This document shows, piece after piece, positions 1-8,415 of a DNA stretch of 64,000 nucleotides. The notes under the pieces were generated by a model. The model saw only the letters and a program-made list of their open reading frames with translations. It was not told the DNA's origin and made no database searches. Made by a program: the position numbers and the translations under genes. Origin of the DNA: Pseudooceanicola endophyticus. Lineage in GTDB: Bacteria; Pseudomonadota; Alphaproteobacteria; Rhodobacterales; Rhodobacteraceae. The stretch is taken from positions 1-64,000 of the forward strand of contig NZ_JAHIAB010000001.1 in NCBI RefSeq assembly GCF_018760365.1. The letters are read 5' to 3'. Positions within the stretch are counted from its first letter, which is position 1, and each line of letters opens with the position of its first letter.

Positions 1-1
1 T

Positions 2-3000
2 GCGGCGGATGACGTTCAAAAGTCCCATGTGGATCACTCCGGAATCCCCCGCTGCAAGCTGCGTCGCGGGGAGGGTCACATGGGTCAATTCTCAATGGAA
101 ATTACGCGCGCTCCCGGGTCAGTTCTGGGTGGAAATCAACAGAACGACGTCTTCCAGTCCCTTCTTCTGGGGATGCCGCCCCAGCAGGTCCTCCTGCAGC
201 AGGGGCCGCAGATCACGCAGATCTACGGCGGCGTCGGCAAGACCTTCAAGGCGCTGACCTCTGTCCTCACGCCCTTGAATGTCAGCCTCGGTGTGGGGGC
301 CGTGGCAGTTGTTGCTCTGGGTGCGGCGTACACCAGCTATCTGCGATCCACGAAGGAGGTCAAGACGGCTAGCCGGGGCATTGGCCTGGCTGTGGCGGGA
401 ACTGCATCCGAGATGACGGCCGCCGCCCAAGCCGGGGCCGCCGCCGCCGGGATCTCGGTGTCTGCCGCCCGCATGATGCAGGCGCAGTTCCTGCGCACCG
501 GCAAGATCGGTTCGGAGAATTTTGAGGCGCTGATCGGCCTGTCGAAGGACTTCGCCACGACTCTCGGGATCGAGAGCGATGCCGCCGGTCAGGCCCTGGC
601 CGAGATGTTCTCGGATCCGGCCCAAGCAGCGGATGAGCTGTATAACCGCTATGGCCTGATCGACGGCGCAACGGCACGCCTTGCGCAAACCCTCGCCGCG
701 CAGAACCGCCTCTCCGAGGCGCAGGCCGTGCTGCTTGATGCCCTACCGGCCCGACTGGTTCATGCCGCAGATGCGACGACGGCCTTCGGACGCGCGTGGG
801 AGGCTGTCGCCACCGGGGCCAGCAACGCCTTCAACTGGGTCGGCAAGACCATAGATCGTGCCATCGATGGGCCGTCGCTCGACGAACAGATCCAGCAGGC
901 CGAGAAGGATCTTGCAATCCAGGAGAACAATGCGCGGCGCAAGGCAGAGGGCTTCCGGGTACGGACGCCTGACGTTGCTGGGGCCCGCGCGCGGCTCGAT
1001 GCACTTCTGGAACAGCGCCGTCTGCTGGAGGACGCCCAGAAGAAACGCGCCGAGGAGCAGAAAGGCGCTGCGGCCTATGGCATCGCCCAGGACAGCGATG
1101 CCAACGCGACAGCACGCCGTCAGGAAGAGCTGAGGAACCGCCTGGAGGCGCTTCGCCAAGGGCAGAATGCCCCTGGGCTCGATGCCACGCAGCGCGAGAG
1201 CATTGCCCGCGCGATCGAGGCGACCTCGACGGCTCTCGATGGGCTCAACACCAAGCGCGAGCGCGAAGCCGAGTTGGCCCGTATCGAGATCCAGCTGCAG
1301 AACGAGCGCAATCCCCTGGTGCGTGCCGACCTGGAAGCGCGGCGGACCCGGCTGGAGCTGGCCGACCAGGAGCTGACAGAAGCCGAGCGGACCCGCCGGG
1401 CCGAGGCCGCGCGCACCCGGGAAATCGAGAGCGCCATCGCTGCCGGTCAGACGCAGGCCGCCGACATGCGCGCCGAAACCGAGCTGCGCGCCAAGCTGAC
1501 CGTCCAGATTGCCAGCGGCGCAATCACCGCCGAGGACGCCAACCGCCTGCTCCAGGAAGAGCTGACCCTGCGCCCGTTGGTGGCCGCAGCGGCCCAGGCC
1601 GAGGGCGAGGAAAAGGCGCGCCTGGAAGGGGTGATCCTTAGCTTGCGCGAAGCCTATGCCAGCGCTGCCCAGGCCAACCGTGCCGCCGATCAGGCGGCGG
1701 CCTTCCAGGACTACCTGCGCGGCCAGTCCGAGAAGCTGCAGATGCTGCGGGTCGAAGCCGCCCTGATCGGTCAATCCGAGGCAGTTCGACAGCGGGCGCT
1801 CGCGCTTGCGGAAGCCGAGCAGAAGATCACCGAGCTGCGCCTTGATCGCAACAGCGACGCCGCCAATCAGATCCGGGCGCAATCGGAGGCCTATGCCGAT
1901 CAGACCCGCGAGCTGCAAAAGCAGATCGAGGCCTTCAACGACCTGCGCTCGGCCGGAGAGGACGCCGTTGATGGGGTCATTGATAGCCTCTTGAAAGGGG
2001 ATGTGGGCGGCGCCCTCGACAGCCTCTCCGAGGACATCCTGTCGACCTTCTCCGAGATCGCCATCAAGAACCCGGCCAAGAATGCCCTCTTCGGTACCGA
2101 CTATGCCACGCTGCCCGAAATGGGTGGTTTGCTTGGGATCTGGAACACCTTCACCGGGGGCAAGACCACGGCAATCCCGGGGCTCTCCTCCGGCACCATC
2201 GGGGCACAGATGATGCAGGTCTCCGCTGGCACCGTGGTGATCAACGGATCCGTGACCGGCGGGCTCGGGGCAGCACCGGCAGTTGCCGGTTTTGCGGCCA
2301 ACAGCGACACGGCCGGCGGAGACGTCGCGCAGCAGGCCTGGAACTACTTCGCCGCCAAGGGCCTGAAGCCGCACCAGATCGCGGGCATCCTGGGGAACAT
2401 CTCGGCCGAGAGCGGTTTCGATGCCTCCGCCATCGGCGACGGCGGCACGTCCTTCGGCCTCTTCCAGCACCATGGCTCCCGTGGCGCGGGGCTGCTGACT
2501 TCGCTCGGCGGGGTCGGCCAGCTTGGCAATGTGCAGGGTCAGCTCGACTACGTCTGGAAGGAACTGCTCGGCAGCGAGAACGGCGTCCTGCAGAAGCTGC
2601 GCGCCGCGCCCGATGTCGCCTCGGCTACCAATGCGTTTCTGGGCTTCGAGCGTCCGGCCGGTTGGTCGAGCGCCACGCCCGAGGCCTCGGCCGGTTTCGC
2701 CTCCCGCATGAACGCTGCCGAAAGCGCCCTGGCAAAGTTCGGGGCCACGACCGGCACCGCGCAGGCAGAGCTGGGCACGCTCGGCCAGGGCTTCGGCTCG
2801 CTGGGCGATGCGCTCGCGTCCGCCTTCACGGGCGGGACGAGCTCCGTCGGGGCCGGTGGGCTGGTCCAGTCGCTGGCGAGTTTCGCGGGCAGCGCCCTGG
2901 GCCTTCCCGGCTTCAGCGGCGGTGGGGAGACCGGCGGCAGCGATCCAAGCCGTGTCGCCGGTGTCGTGCATGAGCAGGAATTCGTCTTCGATGCTGCCGC

Positions 3001-3343
3001 CACCGCGCGGATCGGCCCGAAGAACCTGGAAGCGCTGCGGCGTGGCAGCCTGCGCGGCTTCCGCACCGGGGGCTATGTCTCGGCGCTTCCGGCGTCGGGG
3101 ACGACAGGGGCGGCCACCGGTGGCGCGGGCGGCAGTGGCTCGGCAGCCACCTCGGTCACCGTTAACAACTACTCGGGCCAGGAGGTCGTGACCGAGCATG
3201 GCACCGATGCCGAAGGCCAGCCCCAGATCACCATGACCATCGGCCAGCAGGTTGCGAATGCGGTCAGTCAGCGCGGCAATCCGCTGCGCAAGACCATGCA
3301 GTCCGAGTTCTCGATGCGCCCCCGCATGAGGAACCGCGGATGA
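2..3343 (+). CDS. Phage tail tape measure protein with tail lysozyme domain (5' end outside window)
   Basis: The reading frame is open to the left edge, so the N-terminus is missing; a GTG at 29 is only an internal candidate. The first residues carry the NDVFQSLLLG...VLLQQGPQITQ pattern typical of lambda gpH-type tape measure proteins. A hydrophobic stretch follows near 270-350, then a long charged, Ala/Glu/Arg-rich coiled-coil region (about 850-1950). Bases 2320-2700 encode a phage tail lysozyme-like domain (WNYFAAKGLKPHQIAGILGN, then SAESGFD with a probable catalytic Glu). The C-terminus has the GG...HEQEFVFDAAATARIG segment common in such proteins. It sets tail length, sits inside the tail tube, and the lysozyme domain would open peptidoglycan during DNA entry. 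It overlaps the next gene by ATGA, as expected inside a tail operon. Product assignment is secure; the start is unknown. Confidence 0.9.
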   Translation, partial: AADDVQKSHVDHSGIPRCKLRRGEGHMGQFSMEITRAPGSVLGGNQQNDVFQSLLLGMPPQQVLLQQGPQITQIYGGVGKTFKALTSVLTPLNVSLGVGAVAVVALGAAYTSYLRSTKEVKTASRGIGLAVAGTASEMTAAAQAGAAAAGISVSAARMMQAQFLRTGKIGSENFEALIGLSKDFATTLGIESDAAGQALAEMFSDPAQAADELYNRYGLIDGATARLAQTLAAQNRLSEAQAVLLDALPARLVHAADATTAFGRAWEAVATGASNAFNWVGKTIDRAIDGPSLDEQIQQAEKDLAIQENNARRKAEGFRVRTPDVAGARARLDALLEQRRLLEDAQKKRAEEQKGAAAYGIAQDSDANATARRQEELRNRLEALRQGQNAPGLDATQRESIARAIEATSTALDGLNTKREREAELARIEIQLQNERNPLVRADLEARRTRLELADQELTEAERTRRAEAARTREIESAIAAGQTQAADMRAETELRAKLTVQIASGAITAEDANRLLQEELTLRPLVAAAAQAEGEEKARLEGVILSLREAYASAAQANRAADQAAAFQDYLRGQSEKLQMLRVEAALIGQSEAVRQRALALAEAEQKITELRLDRNSDAANQIRAQSEAYADQTRELQKQIEAFNDLRSAGEDAVDGVIDSLLKGDVGGALDSLSEDILSTFSEIAIKNPAKNALFGTDYATLPEMGGLLGIWNTFTGGKTTAIPGLSSGTIGAQMMQVSAGTVVINGSVTGGLGAAPAVAGFAANSDTAGGDVAQQAWNYFAAKGLKPHQIAGILGNISAESGFDASAIGDGGTSFGLFQHHGSRGAGLLTSLGGVGQLGNVQGQLDYVWKELLGSENGVLQKLRAAPDVASATNAFLGFERPAGWSSATPEASAGFASRMNAAESALAKFGATTGTAQAELGTLGQGFGSLGDALASAFTGGTSSVGAGGLVQSLASFAGSALGLPGFSGGGETGGSDPSRVAGVVHEQEFVFDAAATARIGPKNLEALRRGSLRGFRTGGYVSALPASGTTGAATGGAGGSGSAATSVTVNNYSGQEVVTEHGTDAEGQPQITMTIGQQVANAVSQRGNPLRKTMQSEFSMRPRMRNRG

Positions 3344-3759
3344 TCCTGGACTGGCCCACCGAACTGCCCCGGCCCGAGCGCAACACCTGGAGCGCCACCC
3401 ATCAGGACGCCCGGCGCAAGCGCCAGAATGATGCTGGTCCGCCGGGTTACAGCCGTCGCTTTTCCAGCGTGGCCAAGCTGGTCAGCCTGTCGGTCATTCT
3501 CGACCGCAACCAGAAGGCCATCTTCGATCTATTCTTCGAGGAGGACTGCGGTTACGGCACCGCGCTGTTCCATATGCCCGATCCGACGACCGACGGCTGG
3601 GCGCTGCTGACCTCGGATGGCGTGCCCCTGCTGACCGGCGACGGTCAGCCGCTGCTGATGTCGAAGATCTGGCTCTGCGCCTGGGGCGATGACGTGCCGA
3701 AGGAGACGATCCAGGGCACCGAGTTCCGCAAGACCTTCAGCGTGGTGGTGATGCCATGA
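3340..3759 (+). CDS. Phage minor tail protein, M-like by position
   Basis: A 139-residue protein with no signal peptide or membrane segment. It starts with ATG overlapping the tape measure stop and ends overlapping the next start, so translation is probably coupled. I do not recognise a firm domain. Its place between the tape measure gene and the DUF1833 gene matches the position of lambda gpM (order H-M-L-K-I-J), which helps build the tail tip. The middle holds a near-duplicated phrase (LLTSDGVPLLTGDGQPLL), a feature also seen in short beta-rich phage tail proteins. The function is inferred from gene order only. Confidence 0.65.
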   Translation: MILDWPTELPRPERNTWSATHQDARRKRQNDAGPPGYSRRFSSVAKLVSLSVILDRNQKAIFDLFFEEDCGYGTALFHMPDPTTDGWALLTSDGVPLLTGDGQPLLMSKIWLCAWGDDVPKETIQGTEFRKTFSVVVMP

Positions 3760-4280
3760 GACGTGTGAGCCTGAATGCCCGGGCCGCTCAGGATGCCGAC
3801 ATCTCGGGAGAGGTCTATGTGGCCCTGTTCGAGATCACCCACGAAAGCCTGACCGAAACGGTCCGCCTGTCGACCGACCCGACCGAACGGATCACCTCGG
3901 ATCCGCTGGTCTATGGCACCCGCTCCAGCTGGCGCGGCGCCAATACCGCAACTGAGCCCTGGCTCTGGACCATCGCCTCGGCGCTTCTGCCCTCCGACAT
4001 GGAGGACACTCCGACCTCGGCCTCGCTCGTCCTGGAGAACCTCGACAGCGCCATGGTGAAGGTCGTGCGGAGCTTCACCTCCCTGGCCACGGTCAACATG
4101 GCGGTCGTGCTGGCCGAAACCCCCGACGTGATCGAGGCCGAATATCTCGGCCTGCAGATCCTCTCTGCCGACATCGATGCCGGATCGATCACCCTCGCCA
4201 TCAGCCGGGAGGAAATCGAAGCGGAACCCTTCCCATCCGGCCGCATGACCCGCGACCGCTTTCCCGGACTGCACCTATGA
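3756..4280 (+). CDS. DUF1833 family phage tail protein, L-like by position
   Basis: A 174-residue protein with the features of the DUF1833 phage family: an N-terminal segment opening with a beta strand (EVYVALFEITH), the sequence ITSDPLVYGTRS, then VLENLDSAMVKVVRS in the middle. It has no signal peptide or membrane helix. It overlaps both neighbours by four bases (ATGA), so the tail genes form one translationally coupled operon. In the lambda order it takes the place of gpL, a tail tip component. The family call is from recall of characteristic sequence; the molecular role is inferred from order. Confidence 0.75.
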   Translation: MRRVSLNARAAQDADISGEVYVALFEITHESLTETVRLSTDPTERITSDPLVYGTRSSWRGANTATEPWLWTIASALLPSDMEDTPTSASLVLENLDSAMVKVVRSFTSLATVNMAVVLAETPDVIEAEYLGLQILSADIDAGSITLAISREEIEAEPFPSGRMTRDRFPGLHL

Positions 4281-4708
4281 GCTGGAGCAATGGCTATATC
4301 GGCCTCCCCTGGGGCGAATTCGGGCGCTCGCGTTCGGGCGCCGACTGCTGGGGGCTGGCCTGCATCATCTACCAGGAGGAGCTGGGGATCCGGCTGCCCG
4401 AGTATCTGGGCTACAGCTCGGCCGAGGAGCGCGGCGAGATCGCGGCCCTGGTGAGCGGCGCGACCTCTTCTCCCTTGTGGCTGCCGGTCGAGGGGCCCGC
4501 CATTGCCTTCGACATCGTGGTGTTTCGCCGGGGACGGCTGGCCTCTCATGTCGGGATCGTGGTGCGCCATGGGCTGATGATCCACATGGACGGCGAGGAT
4601 TGCGCCAAGCTGGCCGATTACACCGGAGGGGCCTGGAAGCACCGTTTGACGGGGCATTACAGGCATGTTGAACGGCCTGTTACCATCCTGTCGGAGGCCC
4701 GGAGATGA
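4277..4708 (+). CDS. NlpC/P60 family tail peptidase (gpK-like)
   Basis: A 143-residue C40-type cysteine peptidase. The catalytic Cys is in GADCWGLA (Cys24) and the probable catalytic His in LASHVGIVV (His91), the usual NlpC/P60 arrangement. Lambda gpK has an extra N-terminal JAB domain; this protein is shorter and contains only the NlpC/P60 part. It lies between the DUF1833 gene and the tail tip gene, with four-base overlaps on both sides. Members of this group act in tail tip assembly or local peptidoglycan cleavage. The enzymatic substrate cannot be read from the sequence. Confidence 0.85.
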   Translation: MSWSNGYIGLPWGEFGRSRSGADCWGLACIIYQEELGIRLPEYLGYSSAEERGEIAALVSGATSSPLWLPVEGPAIAFDIVVFRRGRLASHVGIVVRHGLMIHMDGEDCAKLADYTGGAWKHRLTGHYRHVERPVTILSEARR

Positions 4709-7700
4709 CGGGTCGCAAGGTGCCGCTGCTGGCCGTTCCCCACCTCGACCCGGGCCATCGCCGCATCGAGATCGAGGTGCCCGAAGGCCTGACCCTGGCC
4801 GAAATGCTGCGCGTCGCGCTGCCGGGCGCCACGCCCGACGAGCTGAAGGCCTGCCGGATCGCCCTAGTGAGCGCGCACGGCTCGGAAGTGATCCTGCCCG
4901 CATTCTGGCATCAGGTGCGGCCGCGCCCCGGGGTCCGGGTGGTGATCCGCGTGATCGCAGAAGGGGATGGCCTGCGCTCGGTGCTGACCGTCGTGGTCGC
5001 GATCGCCGCCGTCGCGGCGGCCGCCTGGGTCGCCGGGACCTATCTGGGCCTCACTGCGGGGACCTTCGCCTATTCGGCTGCCTATGCGGGCACGGCGTTG
5101 GCCGTTACCGCCCTGGGCAATCTGCTGATCAATGCGTTGATCCCGCCGGTCACGGCGGACAGCCGCGATGCCGAAAACCGCTACTCGATCTCCGGCTTCA
5201 AGAACACGCTCGACCCCAACGGCGCCGTGCCCGTGGTGCTGGGGACGATCCGTTTCGCGCCGCCCTACGCCCTGCGCGGCCATTCCGAGATCGTCGGAGA
5301 TTTCCAGTACATCCGGGCAGCCTTCCTGCCCGGCGAGGGGCAGCTGTCCCTCTCGGACATCCAGATCGGCGAGACCTCGATCTCGGAATTCGACTACGTG
5401 GACATCGAAACCCGCGACGGCCTCGATACCGACCTGCCGCTGTCGATCTTCACCTCCCAAGTGGCCGAGGAAAGCGTCTCCGTCGAGCTGGTCCGCCCGC
5501 TGCCCCGCGACGAACTGGGTGAGGTCATCGATGACGACCCCTCGGAAGCCTCGCCCGTAGTGCGCGCGACCGGCGCGGATGCCTCTGGCGCCTCCATCAT
5601 CTTCGCCTTCCCCTCCGGGTTGATCCGCTATGACGACAGCGGCAAGAGCCACACCGAGAGCGTTTCGGTGCTGATCGAGCATCGCCTGGTCGAGGCCGAG
5701 GAATGGCAGGAGGTCGAGACGCTGGAGATCCGGGCCAAGAAGCTGGAGAGCTTCTATCGCCAGTACACCTGGACCTTCCCGAGCCGGGGCCGCTGGCAAG
5801 TCCGCGTCACGATGCTGACCGACGAGACCACGGACACGCAGATCCAGCGCCGCTGCAGCTGGGCCGCCCTGCAGACGCTACGGCCCGAATATCCTCTGAA
5901 CTACAGCCTCCCGCTGGCGCTGATCGCGACCCGCATCAAGGCGACCTATCAGCTCTCCGGCGCGCTCGACAACGTCTCGGTCCTCGCAAGCCGGATCTGC
6001 CCCGATTATGACGCCGACACCGGCACCTGGATTGAGAGGGCGACCTCGAACCCCGCATCGCTTTATCGCTACGTCCTGCAGAGCCCGGCCAATCCGAAGG
6101 CCGTGGTCGACAGCGGGATCGACCTGGACCAGATCGAGGACTGGCATGACTTCTGCCGCGAAAACGGCCTGAAATACGACCGTGTCCTGCAGGAGACGAC
6201 CACCAGCCTGCGCGATGTCCTGACCGAGATCACCGCTGCCGGCCGGGCGACGCCGCGCCATGATGGCGTGAAATGGGGCGTCGCCATCGACCGGGCGCAG
6301 GAACTGGTCGTCGACCACATCAGCCCGCGCAACTCCTGGGGCTTCAAATCGAAGCGGACCTACTTCGAGCCGCCCCATGCCTTCCGCGTGAAGTTCAAGG
6401 ACGCCACGAACGACTACAAGGATGCGGAGCGCGTGGTGCGCTGGCCGGGCTACGACGGCGAAATCACCCTGACCGAGGGCCTGGAACTGCCGGGCAAGAC
6501 CGACCCGGACGAGATCTGGATCGAGGCACGCCGCCGCATGTACGAGACCCTTTACCGCCCCGACACCTACCAGGTGACGCAGAAGGGGCCCATCCGGGTT
6601 GCGACCCGGGGCGACAAGGTCATGGCGAGCCACGATGTCCTGGACAGCGTCCAGCGCGGCGCCAAGGTCAAGTCGGTCATGGGCAAGCTGATCGAGCTGG
6701 ACGATCTCGTGACCATGGAAGCAGGGCAGTCCTATGCCGTTCGCTTCCGCGTCTTCGAGGACGCGGAGGACACCATCGGGTCCTCGGTCGTTCGGACTGT
6801 TTCGACGGTCTCCGGCAACACCCGCGTCCTGACCGCTACCGGGACCGGAGACATGCCGGAGGCAGGCGACCAGGTGCTTTTCGGGAATGCGGGCACCGAA
6901 AGCCTGGCGCTGATCGTGCGCGGCGTCGAGGCGACGCAGGATGGTCATTCGATCCTGCACATGGTGGACGAGGCGGCGATCATCGATGAGCTGCTCGCCC
7001 AGGACGAAGTGCCTGCCTGGTCGGGCCGCGTCGGCGCCGAGATCGACGAAAACCTCTCGCAGCCATCCGCACCGCGCTTCACTTCGGTTCGAACCACCTC
7101 CGGCCCGCTGATCGACGTCCTGATCGAACCCGGCAGCGGGGTCATCGCCACGGCGCGCTACACGGTCTATCACCGGCTGCTGGGCGAGACGGCGTGGTCC
7201 TCGCTGACCATCCAGGCCGCCAGCGGCGGCGGCACGATCAGCGGCTACGCCCTTGCGGACACGGTCGAGTTGCAGGCCGAAGCGGTCTCGCCCACGGATG
7301 TGGTCGGCCCGCTGACAACGACCATCGAATTCGTGGTCGGGTCGGACCAGGCGGCGATCCCAGCGGCTCTGGACAGCGCCTCGATCGACATCACGACGCT
7401 GCTCGGCGGCGCCTTGATCCAGGTGGCCACCGGCGCGGACGAGGCGACCGAACAGCTCCAGGTCTACCGCTCGCTGTCTTCGACGCTGGACCGCGAGACC
7501 GATGCCGTCGGCAGCCCGGTCGCGACGTCTCCGTTGCAGAGCTATTCGATCACCCTGGGCGACACGACGCGGCAAGAGCTGATCACGGACGGCGCCATGG
7601 GCAATGCCGCGTCCTGGACCGCAGACACGGGCTGGGAAGTTGTTGGCGGCCTCGCCCAGCACACCGCAGGCACGGCAGACAGCCTGTCCCAGGCGCTGAC

Positions 7701-8031
7701 CATGACTTCCGGCAAGTTCTATCGGGTGTATTTCACGGTCAGCGGACGGACCGCTGGTAGCGTCACGCCGCGCCTTACCGGCGGATCGGACCGCCCCGGT
7801 GTGACGGTATCCGCCAACGGCGATCAGAGCGACCGGATCCAGGCCGTGACCGGGAACGACACGGTCGAGTTCTTGGCCAGCACGGATTTCGACGGCGCGA
7901 TCGACGACGTGTCCGTCTACCTCGAAACCGATGCCTGCCTTGTTCAGGGGACACATTATCTTTGGATCGAGCCACAGAATGCAGATGGAGTTCCGGGCCC
8001 CGTGAGTGGTCCGTTCACGATCAGCATCTAG
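4705..8031 (+). CDS. Tail tip / host specificity protein (TipJ, gpJ-like) with N-terminal gpI-like region
   Basis: A 1108-residue protein at the position of lambda I and J. The first ~90 residues look like a beta-grasp domain (RRIEIEVPEGLTLAEML...), followed by two hydrophobic segments (about 93-150), which resembles the small lambda gpI. The conserved J core follows (YSISGFKNTLDPNGAVPVVL, then RYVLQSPANP and a long beta-rich region). The last ~300 residues are Thr/Ser/Gly-rich beta domains, probably fibronectin-like or carbohydrate-binding. J-type proteins sit at the tail tip and bind the host receptor. No separate I gene is present, so assembly and tip functions appear fused. The gene ends in TAG, and the next gene's ribosome-binding site overlaps that stop. 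Confidence 0.85.
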   Translation: MTGRKVPLLAVPHLDPGHRRIEIEVPEGLTLAEMLRVALPGATPDELKACRIALVSAHGSEVILPAFWHQVRPRPGVRVVIRVIAEGDGLRSVLTVVVAIAAVAAAAWVAGTYLGLTAGTFAYSAAYAGTALAVTALGNLLINALIPPVTADSRDAENRYSISGFKNTLDPNGAVPVVLGTIRFAPPYALRGHSEIVGDFQYIRAAFLPGEGQLSLSDIQIGETSISEFDYVDIETRDGLDTDLPLSIFTSQVAEESVSVELVRPLPRDELGEVIDDDPSEASPVVRATGADASGASIIFAFPSGLIRYDDSGKSHTESVSVLIEHRLVEAEEWQEVETLEIRAKKLESFYRQYTWTFPSRGRWQVRVTMLTDETTDTQIQRRCSWAALQTLRPEYPLNYSLPLALIATRIKATYQLSGALDNVSVLASRICPDYDADTGTWIERATSNPASLYRYVLQSPANPKAVVDSGIDLDQIEDWHDFCRENGLKYDRVLQETTTSLRDVLTEITAAGRATPRHDGVKWGVAIDRAQELVVDHISPRNSWGFKSKRTYFEPPHAFRVKFKDATNDYKDAERVVRWPGYDGEITLTEGLELPGKTDPDEIWIEARRRMYETLYRPDTYQVTQKGPIRVATRGDKVMASHDVLDSVQRGAKVKSVMGKLIELDDLVTMEAGQSYAVRFRVFEDAEDTIGSSVVRTVSTVSGNTRVLTATGTGDMPEAGDQVLFGNAGTESLALIVRGVEATQDGHSILHMVDEAAIIDELLAQDEVPAWSGRVGAEIDENLSQPSAPRFTSVRTTSGPLIDVLIEPGSGVIATARYTVYHRLLGETAWSSLTIQAASGGGTISGYALADTVELQAEAVSPTDVVGPLTTTIEFVVGSDQAAIPAALDSASIDITTLLGGALIQVATGADEATEQLQVYRSLSSTLDRETDAVGSPVATSPLQSYSITLGDTTRQELITDGAMGNAASWTADTGWEVVGGLAQHTAGTADSLSQALTMTSGKFYRVYFTVSGRTAGSVTPRLTGGSDRPGVTVSANGDQSDRIQAVTGNDTVEFLASTDFDGAIDDVSVYLETDACLVQGTHYLWIEPQNADGVPGPVSGPFTISI

Positions 8032-8043
8032 GAGCTGCCGCTC

Positions 8044-8412
8044 ATGGCCAACGGCGTAACAACGACGAACGCGGATCCATCGGCGCTTGTCGATGAGCTG
8101 CTTGGGAACCGGGAGGGCAGCACCGTCCGAGTGCTCTTCGAAGCTTTCGTCAATCAGCTTCTGGCCAGCGGCGCTCTGGCCGATCTGGACATCGGCAATC
8201 GCCTTACCTCGGCTGAGACCCGCGTCACGACGCTGGAAGGGATCACCTTCGCCGAAGCCGAAACCTACGCAGATACCGCTGCCGGTCTGGCAGCCACCTC
8301 TGAGGGCGATTTCTTCAAGGTGCAGAACGCCGATACGGCAATCCTGTACGACGTCTACCTGCACGATGCGGGCAGCGTGGCCACCTTCCAGAAATCGGCA
8401 CCGTCTGAGTAA
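8044..8412 (+). CDS. N-terminal part of an interrupted tail fibre protein
   Basis: A 122-residue product starting with ATG after an AGGAG site that overlaps the J stop. It begins MANGVTTTNADPSALVDELLGN and ends KSAPSE at a TAA. The frame continues without any shift into the 8416-9915 reading frame, whose first residues (LTGKLDKSANLGDLDDKDAA) are a typical internal linker of phage fibre proteins. The two parts are therefore probably one gene split by a nonsense codon, or joined by readthrough. By itself it would be an N-terminal anchor that attaches to the tail tip, lacking the enzymatic domain. Confidence 0.6.
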   Translation: MANGVTTTNADPSALVDELLGNREGSTVRVLFEAFVNQLLASGALADLDIGNRLTSAETRVTTLEGITFAEAETYADTAAGLAATSEGDFFKVQNADTAILYDVYLHDAGSVATFQKSAPSE

Positions 8413-8415
8413 GGG

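Noticed and set aside
743-3199. An 818-codon frame opposite the tape measure gene
   Set aside because: Composition artefact on the reverse strand of a real, recognisable phage gene.
5878-8364. An 828-codon frame opposite the tail tip gene
   Set aside because: Same reason; no recognisable domain and no ribosome-binding site.
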